A stretch of 64,000 nt of DNA from Isoperla grammatica. Lineage: Eukaryota; Arthropoda; Insecta; Plecoptera; Perlodidae. This document shows positions 52,950 through 63,599 of the stretch, one piece after another. Every line of letters begins with the position of its first letter. Positions within the stretch are counted from its first letter, which is position 1. The stretch covers positions 5,393,680 through 5,457,679 of the forward strand of contig OX246744.1 in the NCBI GenBank assembly GCA_945910005.1, written 5' to 3'. The position numbers and the translations under genes were made by a program. The notes under the pieces were generated by a model, which saw only the letters and a program-made list of their open reading frames with translations, was not told the origin of the DNA and did not search any database.

Positions 52950-54745
52950 ACTGTTAAGGATAATGAAATGAAAATAATTCATACCTTGGACCCAAGTATG
53001 TTCTTTAACTACAAAAAAACTGTGTACCACTGTGCAGGACTCAGTTTTTAATTAAGCAGATTCAAGATGCAATTTTGGCGGCACCGGCAGCTAAAAAAAT
53101 ATATATATACTTTTTGTACTTTCTGAAGTCAATGTTTTAATTTTATTGTTAATCTTTTGTATGTAATGCATATTTTAGATAACTAAAAACGTTGGATACG
53201 TACCCTTGGTTTTAGGTGAACTACTAAACCAAATTTCAAATTCTTACTCTAACAAATTTCTCAATCATCTGTCTAGCCCAGTCTTGAATCAACAACATAT
53301 TACATCAACTAACTAACCTCATAATTTTCTTCTCTTCGTTAATTCATTGTTTTCGGGGATCCCGTTGCTTGTTTTTCTGGAGGGTATTCGCTCTTTCCGT
53401 ACGTATGGATATTTCAAGTCTGCCCCTCCTTACTTTGAAATACCTATGACAACAGAACGAGTTTAATATTATTGATAATACATTTTTTCTCTACAGAATG
53501 TGCTTCAAAATCTAAATTAAACAAACGATTTTGTTTACACAGCGTTAATATTAAAAACCTCCAAGCATAATAAATAGATGCTTTTCAAATGTATATGCGT
53601 TGTTATTCGAAATAATTTCAATTTGACCGTAAAAATAATGCTCGTGTTTGCTTTCGTTTTAAAACAAACCAATGAGTCTTGTTTGTTTGTATATTGTTCA
53701 CGGTAAACAAACACATAACAATTACGCGATCTACCTTCTATCGTTGCTGATAAATAAATTAAAAAACAACAGTTATTTTATTATGACTATAGGTTTGAGT
53801 CCACAATAGTTATAAATTGCAAATACTAATATCAACTTTATAGTTTTTGTAATTGGAATTATTTTCTTGGTTTTACAGTTAATATTGAATTAGTATTTTT
53901 ATTTATTACAGAGGTAGTAGAAGCTGCGATAGCTGAAGTGTGTGAACATTAGATATATACATTTACACATTTCCACATTTCAACTTCTATCTTTAATCCT
54001 TAGCAAAGTGTTTGCACCCATTAATTTTATCTATTTTACCCAAGAGAGAAAGAAAGATCTTAATTCTTTTCCGAAAAATCATTCTGATAAACCAATTTTG
54101 TTGTTTGTATTTGTAAAGTACTGGATAACGATGGTAAAATATATAAAATAAATAATCAAGATGCGAAGCAATGTTATAAATATATTCCTTTGTCATCACT
54201 TAATTTGTGTAGGACAGGGACAATTCTTATCCCCCTTCAGGTGACAGTAAAACTATTCAATTAAAATATTAAAGAATTAATCATAGTCCTCAATATCGTC
54301 TCGTCAGCCCACAAAATCTTACTAGTTATTTATAATTGTTAACTAAATGCATAGTTATAGTCTAGTTTTTAAGTTAATACTTAGTTAAACATATACATTA
54401 TTCAGTACTCCGCACACCAGATATTATACCGACTGACTCACAAGACTAACGTCTGTCAGTAGGTATTGATCAACATAAGCAAAATGTACTGTTATTTATA
54501 TTGATTTGTAATATGTGGTAACTGAATAAACAATTAATTGATGAGTCATATAAGGTATTTGGAATAGTTTGGAAGGAACGTCCGATGGTTGTAAATATTA
54601 AAAACGGAAACTTAGTAGAACATGTAAAAAATGTATAATTAAAAATATAGGACAACACACTGTTCCTTGTCAATTAAAATTCTTATAAAACGACGCCATT
54701 AAGTAGTAGCGTATATAAGTATGATTAAATACCAGCATTCACCTT
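52950..54745. other. Long AT-rich stretch without assignable features
   Basis: Short ORFs only, with no motif. Nothing supported. Confidence 0.45.
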
Positions 54746-54754
54746 GTGACTGTT

Positions 54755-54915
54755 AAAAACCTCGGAAAAACCTTCAGTCAGGACTACCAGTAGCGAGTAT
54801 CGAACCGGCGACCTCCCGAATTAGAACCTCGTATGCTACGCACTGAGCCATTCCTATTATTTGACTCTGCGTATTCAGTTTTCTCGACCATGCCCTAATC
54901 TGTGACTACTCTAGG
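54755..54915 (-). mobile_element. tRNA-derived SINE-1, copy c
   Basis: The reverse complement has AATGGCTCAGTGCGTAGCAT as the A-box region, CTAATTCGGGAGGTCGCC, B box GGTTCGATACTC, and the body CCTGACTGAAGGTTTTTCCG as in copy a. The 5' extension ATGGTCGAGAAAACTGAATA matches copy b. Confidence 0.78.
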
Positions 54916-54919
54916 CAAG

Positions 54920-55780
54920 GGATCATGGGTGTAAAGTTAATAGTTTCGGATATCTGAACAAAGGAATGGAAGTCAAATGGGGGACCATTATTCGACTATG
55001 AGATACTGTATGGGTGATAAAGATATGGTTAATCTCTTTGGCCACAAAGGTAAAGTAGTAACAGTGTTTATGGTAAGAGTAATTTCAGGCTGGTATTCCA
55101 TGACTAATTTGTAATGCTTAGATTTAGTTGATTCCTGGCTTGACCCAAGACAGGGTGTCTACAAAATATGTTTTACTAAAGAAAAAATATTAGCCCTAGG
55201 GCAGAAGCTGTAGAGTGAGTTTGTTAGATTCTATATACAATTATAGTTTTTGTATAGTTTCATTTCAAGGAGTTTCTGTGAAAGTTATTATGATTGCCCC
55301 AAAACTAAAGTGTAGGTATAGTAAAATTGGATTTTGTCTGTAATTTTAATGAGAAATAAATATTAAACTTTGAATAAATATCCGTGCTAAACAAACGACT
55401 TCAGGCGGATGTTGGGAACAGATTGTTCCTTCTGAACTGATATTTGAAGCTATCTACTCTTTCTACAATAGTCTGCCTAAAAAGTTTCTGTATGTTCAAT
55501 AAATAAATATTAAGTTATATGTTATAAAATGATTTTGCTTTTCGTTTCTGTCTGTATGCTTACCATATTTATTTAGGGAAAAATGCTGAGTCTGTACTTG
55601 AAACTCCACTTGACATGATTGTCAATGTTTTTGTTATTCTTCTGGAAAGTTGCATGTAGCACAACCTCCTAGATACCAATTTGTTGGTTGTTACTTTTTC
55701 TTACAAAATATAGTTATTTCTATCTGTTCAGATCTGTAGACACTAATTTTATCGTCCATCAATTTGCTGCAAGTACGCGT
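54920..55780. other. Unannotated stretch
   Basis: Nothing assignable. Confidence 0.45.
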
Positions 55781-55785
55781 GTCCT

Positions 55786-56205
55786 GTACACGTCCAAGCC
55801 ACGTCCTAGCTACATCCTGGTCACGTCCTAGCTACGTCCTAGCTACATCCTGACCACGTCCTGATCACGTCCTACTCACGTCCTAGCTACATCCTGACCA
55901 CGTCCTGATCACGTCCTACCCTCGTCCTAGCTACATCCTGACCACGTCCTGATCACGTCCTACCCTCGTCCTAGCTACATCCTGACCACGTCCTGGCAAC
56001 ATCCTGATTACGTCCTAGCCACGTCCTAGCTACATCCTGGTCACGTCCTAGCCACGTCCTAGCTACATCCTGGCTACATCCTGGTCACGTCCTAGCCACG
56101 TCCTAGCTACATCCTGGCCACATCCTGTCCACGTCTTGGCTACATCCTGTTCACGTCCTAGCCACGTCCTGACCACGTCCTGGCCACGTCCTGGCCACGT
56201 CCATG
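55786..56205 (+). repeat. 11-bp minisatellite, ~37 units
   Basis: Units follow the consensus RCRTCCTRGCY, seen as ACGTCCTAGCC, ACATCCTGGTC and similar. Variants form higher-order blocks such as the 33-bp phrase from CTAGCTACATCC to CTGATCACG that repeats around 55850-55980. CpG (ACGTCC) and deaminated ACATCC forms alternate. Confidence 0.95.
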
Positions 56206-56299
56206 CAACAAAAACGCATTAGTCCAGGCACCACTTAATGCAGCATTAAACTAAGTTTTTGGAACGTTTCGAGAGAATGTACCGAAGAGAGAGTTGTCA

Positions 56300-56345
56300 A
56301 AGCTAGGTAGGGGAGGGGGGAGGGGGGTGGAGGGGAGGGTGGCTG
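56300..56345 (+). repeat. G-rich tract
   Basis: GGGGAGGGGGG-type units for ~40 bp. Confidence 0.85.
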
Positions 56346-56725
56346 CTATTGTGGTTTTTGAAAGGGTTTAAACTTGGGAGCGCTAGAGAAGTAAAGTTTT
56401 AGTTTGAAGTTTGAAATGTGTAGGCGAGCGAGTTGGACTAAAGACGTATAATTCATTTCAGACGAGTGGGCATGGGATTATTTATGTGGGAGAAGTTTTT
56501 CTTTCGCTTCTCTTCTCTTCTCAACATAATATCCGTACTATCTTACTATCATACTATCCGTACTTATTCCGCGAGACATTCAATGAAACTCAACAATCAC
56601 GTGGGGAAATTGATTTCTTTAAATCGTTTTATATATATTTATGTGTTAGTGGTTTTAGTATTGTATATTATTGGAATGGTTTATTATTTTCATTGTATTG
56701 CACTTGTGGGGGCAATGCAGGTGTT

Positions 56726-56930
56726 TGAAATGAAATGAAATGAAATGAAATGAAATGAAATGAAATGAAATGAAATGAAATGAAATGAAATGAAATGAAA
56801 TGAAATGAAATGAAATGAAATGAAATGAAATGAAATGAAATGAAATGAAATGAAATGAAATGAAATGAAATGAAATGAAATGAAATGAAATGAAATGAAA
56901 TGAAATGAAATGAAATGAAATGAAATGAAG
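56726..56930 (+). repeat. (TGAAA)41 microsatellite
   Basis: A pure pentanucleotide run of 41 units; only the last unit is altered, to TGAAG. The minus-strand ORFs over it encode Phe-His-Phe-Ile-Ser repeats and are artefacts. Confidence 0.99.
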
Positions 56931-56934
56931 TCAT

Positions 56935-58195
56935 TAATATCCGAGTATGGAATAAATTTTTGCAATAAAAAATAAAAACCTGTGAGCAATTGGTGTTGCA
57001 ATTAAAATTTGATGTGGAACATATATTTTGCATAAGTGCAACTTTGTGAGTGATTGTGTTAATCATTCTGAAAGCTAATGCCAACTTCTCTTTCTTCCAG
57101 GTAAGCGATGTGAATATGTTCTGCTGTAATGTCTGATGCGAGCTTGGTAAGTGTATGTTCACACATGATTGAAGACATACGGCTTCGTTGACGCAGGAAT
57201 AACGTTTCTACGCCTGAGTGCTCTGAAAATGACACGTATGTTTTTTACAGAATAGCACTTTCTCCTTAAAAGTGAAATATACTAGAACTATCAAATCTGA
57301 AAAATGCTGTGACAATTATTTATATCAAGAAGACATAAAAAGATATTTTTTTAAATTATTACATTTTATAGAGTAGGTGTCTATGAATTTAACGCAACAT
57401 TTTATAAATTAGGAATACCTAGAAACGATATGATTTGGTATCTATCCTACAGCAACTCAACAACTTCTGTTTGTACAATTAACACAAATGAAATCATTCT
57501 TCATTTATCTATCAATTAAATATGATCATTGATTACAACTAGAGTAAAAATAAATCAACGTTTAATTGTTTGTACTTTGATTTATTTGTATGTAGGACAC
57601 GATTGGCAATTGATTAGTACGAATCTGTTTCTGAACAACAGTCACATTTGATTTGTATACGAGTTTGCATGTGTGTCAAGAAGAATATATGAACTGCCGA
57701 ACATCTATAGTCGTAGATAATCCACATAATTATAAGTCAGCCTATAAAGAATAAGTAAACTTTTCTTTATAGACGTTGTACCAAATTGAAAAGTAAGAAC
57801 ATATTCTATAGTTTGTACATATTAAGTAATTGTTGGATTAGAGCTATTTTAAGGAACTAACATTCTGCAACCTGTACCACTATGCAACATTGTGGACATA
57901 TGCTTGTAAGCCTCACATTTATTTACGACTAAAATTCCGGTTTAACCAGTGTTTAACTACCTTGAGCAATCTTCTAGTGATTAGCTCGCGCACACATACG
58001 TGAGAGGTAGTAAAAAAACAAAAAATTACATATTATGCAAAGTTTTGAGTGAAAACTAAAAAAAAAAAATACTAATTGAGATTAAACCTAATTACATTCC
58101 CATTACTCTTGGAAACGTTTTCTGTTATACCTGTGTATATAAAACAAACCGTTACAAGAAAACTAAAACGTTTCCGTAACTATGCTCTGTCTGGG
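56935..58195. other. Unannotated stretch
   Basis: Nothing assignable. Confidence 0.45.
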
Positions 58196-58198
58196 GAG

Positions 58199-58244
58199 AC
58201 CTCCCCCCCACTCCCCACTCCCCCCTCCCCCCACCTCCCCCAGA
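58199..58244 (+). repeat. C-rich tract
   Basis: About 45 bp of C runs (7 to 8) with A, T or AT interruptions. Confidence 0.9.
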
Positions 58245-59145
58245 TGCAAATTGATCCTGTAACGTGCCGGATCTACACAATTGACATAAGTACACTTGCC
58301 AACATTTGTAAATCCAGGTTTGTAGCCTACATAAAATGTATTTACTCGAACCATTCACTCTATTATTTTTTGACTCAAGATAATTCCTAGTACGGTCACA
58401 AAGTAATAATATTTAATAAGTTTGTAAGAGTGAGAGTTTGTATATAATACAGCAGTAAAGTAATAATAATATTAATAATGGGTGTGTTTTTATTTCTGAA
58501 AAACAAAAAACCGCCAGAAAGTTTTATTTTTCCCTTAGCCTTTTATATAAGATCTAATACTACAACGTTAATAACAAAACAATGCTTGCTACTTTATTAA
58601 AACTTAAAACATCCTTTATTACATTCTTGCGACATTAAAAAATGAGTCCTTAATACGTAGAAGGCTGACTTGATTTAATCACAAGCTCACACACTAATTG
58701 AGGAATGCTTAACTCGCACAAAATCCAAAACCATGGATATCATTCCACTTTAATTAGAAAGTGTTTAGCAAGAAGTGCTTCGTCTGGTTACTTTTTGTTG
58801 TTTAACATAATTGCGTGCTACAATTAGTTCAGTAATTGGTTTAACATTCCTGGTTTTAATTTAATCTTGAACCATGGCTGGGATTTACCATTAACTAACT
58901 ATTTACGAACAAAAACATTTTCATTCGTATGATTTCTCATTTTCATTCAAGTAAATGGCCGTGGTGTAAATCGTTCAATTGAAAACCAGGAATTTTAAAA
59001 GTGGTTTAAAACTCATTTGCTAGACAGGTGCATTGACCTCTGGCTAAACCACCTGAGCAACATTACTGGAATATCTACTTATTGTGCATTATATAGGGGC
59101 TCCATTTTGTCTTTACGATTTCGACTTTTATTTTTATTTTTTTCT
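58245..59145. other. Unannotated stretch
   Basis: AT-rich; nothing assignable. Confidence 0.45.
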
Positions 59146-59147
59146 GA

Positions 59148-59200
59148 CGTCACAAATGAGTGAGTATTTGCCAAACATCATTTTATGTTCGAAAAAAACA
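59148..59200 (-). repeat. Possible family D fragment
   Basis: CTGACGTCACAAATGAGTGAG followed by GCCAAACATC resembles the right arm of the complete copy at 40846 read on the minus strand. The terminal AGCAACCTT is missing. Confidence 0.35.
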
Positions 59201-59204
59201 CTTA

Positions 59205-60515
59205 TTCATTGCGTTTATTAGTATTTACTTTGTATGTATTTGATGATTATAGTGCCGTACCTGAAAACAGCATATTGATACAACATATAATATTTTGAAA
59301 GTTGTTTTATTTTGGTAAACAAATTGTAACTATGTTTGCTTGTAACTGAGCGTTTAGCGTATTATAATAAATTAATATATATTCCAAGCACGTGAATAAA
59401 AAACAAAAACGAAATACGAGTAATGTGTATAAAAAGTAATATATGTATGAATTCTGTCTACGTTTAATGTAAACTAACGACTAAAATAATTGCATTCAAA
59501 CAGCTATATTTTCTGTGTATGATAATTTATGTATGTAGGTTAGTTATGACACTCATTTCAGAACGTTGAAATTAACGTAACTTTTATTTATTTTGAAGGG
59601 TTTCCCATGCCAATATTAACTTTAATTATTTCAATATTTATATTTTGTTTTTTTTAACCATGTCACGTTCTAATTGTGTACGGTGAAGTTAATTCCCTTC
59701 ATATTTAATACATTATGGTGTTGCTTCTAAGTTATCCCAAGACAGGAAGCAATGTGTAGGATTCTATTTTAATATACTTTTCGAATACGGACTTGAGGGG
59801 GTGAAAGGCGAGGAGGGGAAAGGGGAGGGGGGGGGGGGAGATGCCGACGCTGAGAATGGTATCGTGAATTTCGACGATAATAAATCTTGACGAGGGCCCC
59901 GTCATCGCAACAATATTTATAGATGAAAATAATCAATTTAAGGAACAAAGTTTTTCGTCTGTTTTGAAATAACAACACGGTTGTTTATATTGCTACCCTA
60001 CGCCAAACGGGGAGTTTTCCAATATTAAACTCGGCGACCTATTTAACTTGTCTACTATATCGTTGTTTAGATATGCAAACGGTGAAAAACAATCTACTAA
60101 ACATGAGGTTTATTTGACGGAAACCAATATGTATAGTTTTCAAAGTCGACGCTTGTGGTTGTTATTTATTTCTAAGTTGATTTTATTACTTTTTATACTG
60201 TTTTACATTTTAAAATTAGTAATAGGTATCTTTGATAATTCGTGTTTTACATTTTAAAATAAGAAGTAGGTATCTTCGATAATTCCGTATATGATAGTTT
60301 TATAGTCAAGACTAAATGGGATCACGCCAAACATATAACTAAGTTATTCTTTTGCAGCTATTTTGTACCATTTTTACGTGATTTGATAAACCATTTAAAC
60401 ATTGTAAATTTTGATTTTTGATAAGTCTGCATTTGTGTAAACTGTACTTTATACACTGTCGTGTACAATTAAAATTTAGAACAAATGAAACATGTCACTA
60501 TTAATTTAATAACAC
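59205..60515. other. Mostly unannotated, with one G-rich tract
   Basis: A G tract at 59795-59840 (GGGGAGGAGGGG units and a G12 run) is the only notable item. A 22-bp block around TTTTACATTTTAAAATTAG near 60205 is repeated near 60248. Confidence 0.45.
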
Positions 60516-60524
60516 CAATAGGGA

Positions 60525-60875
60525 TCGAGTATTCACGTGACGTTACTTCGGCGATATTGGAGGCCACCTAAAGAACTATTTCAAGTTTAATTTCATAATA
60601 TTGTTTACGGGGAAATATGACAAGTTTGAACACGTATATATCCCCATAAAGTGTTCGAAAATGATTATTGTATGCCTTTGTAAACGATTAAAGGAGTAAT
60701 CGAGACAAAAGAGTTTGTTTATATTGATTTGAAGTAATAATAGCAAACCAAAGTTAGAGAACAGTTGAATTTGCATCAAATGCCAGCTGAAACATAGTAA
60801 CAATGAACTACCAATCACATGCCATTGTGGTCTCTAATGTGGCCACCATGCGCAATACGTGAATACACCCACTAG
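60525..60875 (+). mobile_element. Possible TIR element
   Basis: The left end has GAGTATTCACGTGACG and GCGATATTGGAGGCCACC. The right end, read inward, has GTGTATTCACGTATTGCGC and ATGGTGGCCACA. The match is imperfect and spaced by indels. 350 bp with no ORF of note. Confidence 0.45.
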
Positions 60876-61095
60876 AAGTCGTATATAATGACTAGTATAG
60901 TGCAAAGCCACTAATCGAGATACCTCAACTAACTTGTGGATTAAAACTTAGAAACAAAACTCGCATCTGAACCCGAACAACTTAGTAAAGTGCTCCAGAG
61001 TCTAACATGTTTAGCCAATTGATACAAATGACCGGCACAAAGTGTGAGATACCTTTTTTTAGATTAAACCTTATCACCACGCAAGCTCAGAAACC

Positions 61096-61553
61096 TATGC
61101 CTAGATTCATAAATGTCTAAGTTCTAAGTTGTCTTAATTAAGCAAATCTTACTGATATGAATCATGCATGCATATGTCATTCTTTTATTTGATGAAGACA
61201 TAATATTCTTCTAACCTCATGAAAATTTAAAATATAGTAACAAATCGTAAATAAAACAAAACAAACATAACATTCGGTTTGTGAATGTGTTGTAAGACCA
61301 CGCGATGATTATTTATACTAGGAGTTGTTTAACTAAGATACCTTAAAGTTAAGCATAATTATGTATCCACACCCTGGATTCCTTAATCTGATGAAGAAAG
61401 ACATAGAAACAAATCATTAATAAAAACAAAAAACGTAATATTTGGTTTGTGAATGTGTAGGAAGACCCAGCTATGATTTATTTTACTTTAGATTTGCTTA
61501 ACTATGACAACTTTAAGTGAAGCATATTTATGCATCCACGCCCTAGATGTTAA
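61096..61553 (+). mobile_element. Inverted-repeat element with duplicated right end
   Basis: The left block CCTAGATTCATAAATGTCTA to TTAATTAAGCAAATCT is the imperfect inverse of the right block AGATTTGCTTAACTATGACA to CATCCACGCCCTAGATG. A right-hand segment is also repeated directly: TTTGGTTTGTGAATGTGTAGG at 61441 against TTCGGTTTGTGAATGTGTTG at 61273, ~169 bp apart. A MITE with a tandemly duplicated terminus would explain both. Confidence 0.5.
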
Positions 61554-61559
61554 ACAAGT

Positions 61560-62505
61560 ACATTCACAAATGTAGATAGCACACTCTTACATGAATATAC
61601 AGTACGTTTCGTTTCTAGCAGTTGAAATAATAATGCAGCCATGTCGCTTTGTAGCGCCGTAAACCTACAGCATCAACATAACACATAAAATAGAAGACAT
61701 TTCTACGGAGTGCACGTTTTGTTTCTAGAGTCTAGTTTTATGTGACGTTCCCGCCCTACTGTCTGCCCTAGTTATAGCTGTTTGTAGCACGAGGAGGTTA
61801 TTTGATAACCGATAACGTTTGACTCTCGCCGTCAAAACATTGTGCTAGAATTATTAAAAGGGTGGAAAATCAAAGGTGTTTAGTCAAAATATACCTAATA
61901 TAATGAACCTCCGATTTCAGTATGTTAAAAATGCTTTTAAAAAACTACGATTGGATATCTAATCCAAATTTGTTGTACTCTAACGGGGAAAAGTCGATTT
62001 TTAGCATTTTTATAGAGACATCGGGTAAGCTAATTTGAAACTAAGTAATTCACACAATACCATGGCCCTAAAGTGTGTATACAAAAAATTCAACCTTGTA
62101 TCTTATCTACAAAAGAAGATATCGCCAAAATAAGAACGTTGCAAAAACATAGGTATTGAGAAGAGTCAAAATAGCCTCAAGCAAGTGACGAGAAACGTAG
62201 TAGCGATTGTTTGTGGCCGGGGTGGGAGGGAGGGTGAGAGGTGGCTGGACTGGCAGGCGGGACACAGCGCGACAGGTACGAAGTTCCACCTTCTACCGCA
62301 AATTGCAAGGGAGCGGGAGAGCATTGGCACAATATTCCCATTCGTAAATTCGTTTTACCAATCGGTCTCTCATACGATTTTAAAACTAAAGATATGTTGG
62401 AAGAGTCCTTAAATATTTTAAAACTGTGACAAAGTAAAACGAACTAGTTCTTCTGCTGGATAATGTATTAATGTTCTTTCTTATAAATCTTTTTTCTAAT
62501 GATTA
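61560..62505. other. Unannotated stretch
   Basis: Small ORFs on both strands near 62107-62429 have no recognised motif. A GGGAGGGAGGGTGAGAGG patch lies at about 62222-62242. Confidence 0.4.
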
Positions 62506-62512
62506 ACTGATT

Positions 62513-62592
62513 GATATTTGAGCTTTACGTCTCATATTTTTGCAGCTTGGCTAATCGAGACGATGAGTGGGTTAAATATGAAGATGAAGATG
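62513..62592 (-). mobile_element. tRNA-derived SINE-2, 3' fragment
   Basis: The reverse complement reads CACTCATCGTCTCGATTAGC then ATATGAGACGTAAAGCTC, the 3' half of the complete SINE at 25991. It is truncated before the tRNA head. Confidence 0.65.
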
Positions 62593-62970
62593 TTTGGAGG
62601 AAAGGGGCAACTAGGAGGACAGGGAGAGAAGGGCAAGGGGAGGAAAAATGAAAAGGGAGGAATAAGATGACATCATTTGGTTTACTTTGTGTATCCCTTG
62701 AATCAACGGGTTATCGGAATGAAAGTGGTCATCAACTTAGTACCTAGTTTGTATTAAATAGATATTAGTAATGTAATTTGTAACATATATCATAGTTTTA
62801 GTTTGCCACACCTGAGAATATCCATATGTGTACCCTGTATAAGTTAAAGGATTAATGTACAACTGAACTGTATGATTGTATATGGGCATATAGTTTTAAT
62901 AAAAATAACTAGTATTAAAAAAGTGGTAACTTACGAACATTTCGCTTCAAAAGAGCAAAAACTACAAAAT

Positions 62971-63363
62971 AATGTCTTTGGTGGAGGTGCCGGGTTGAAT
63001 ATAAGATGTTGATTGGTCATATCTTTAGGTTCTACGTCTAAACAATGTCTTTGGTGGAGGTGCCGGGTTGAATATAAGATGTTGATTGGTCATATCTTTA
63101 GGTTCTACGTCTAAACAATGTCTTTGGTGGAGGTGCCGGGTTGAATATTACCGTATTGATTAGTCATATCTTTAGGTTCTACGTCTAAACAATGTCCTTT
63201 GTGGAGGTGCCGGGTTGAATATAAGATGTTGATTGGTCATATCTTTAGGTTCTACGTCTAAACAATGTCTTTGGTAGAGGTGCCGGGTTGAATATAAGAT
63301 GTTGATTGGTCATATCTTTGAGTTCAACTACTAAACAATATCTTTGGTGGAGGTGCCGGGTTA
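62971..63363 (+). repeat. 73-bp satellite, six units
   Basis: Units start with AATGTCTTTGGTGGAGGTGC at 62971, 63044, 63117, 63191, 63264 and 63337, followed by CGGGTTGAATATAAGATGTT, GATTGGTCATATCTTTAGG and TTCTACGTCTAAAC. The third and sixth units are the most diverged. The core is the reverse complement of the repeat at 51731-51940. Confidence 0.97.
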
Positions 63364-63492
63364 ACAAAATTTCAGATATTGCAATCATTACCGATTGTAT
63401 AACCCTTTGGTTAAGCTAGTGTGTTACCCGGTAATTTGAGAAGCAAATAATAAGCGTACACTAACCGGGACCCCGGGAGATTCCTAAGTAGG

Positions 63493-63595
63493 TAAGTATT
63501 TCTTTATTTTCATGTTAATATGTATGTATACAGGGTTACAAGAAAAAAGGCGAGGTTCAAAAAATACATTTTTGTTCTTCCACCCTACCATAATA
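63493..63595 (-). repeat. 103-bp dispersed repeat, inverse partner of 5692-5794
   Basis: Runs from TAAGTATTTCTTTATTTTCA to CCACCCTACCATAATA. On the minus strand it is nearly identical to 5692-5794. It lies ~130 bp after the 73-bp satellite. Confidence 0.85.
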
Positions 63596-63599
63596 GCTT

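Noticed and set aside
56668..57162. Overlapping 164- and 103-codon minus ORFs of Phe-His-Phe-Ile-Ser repeats
   Set aside because: Translation of the (TGAAA)n microsatellite.
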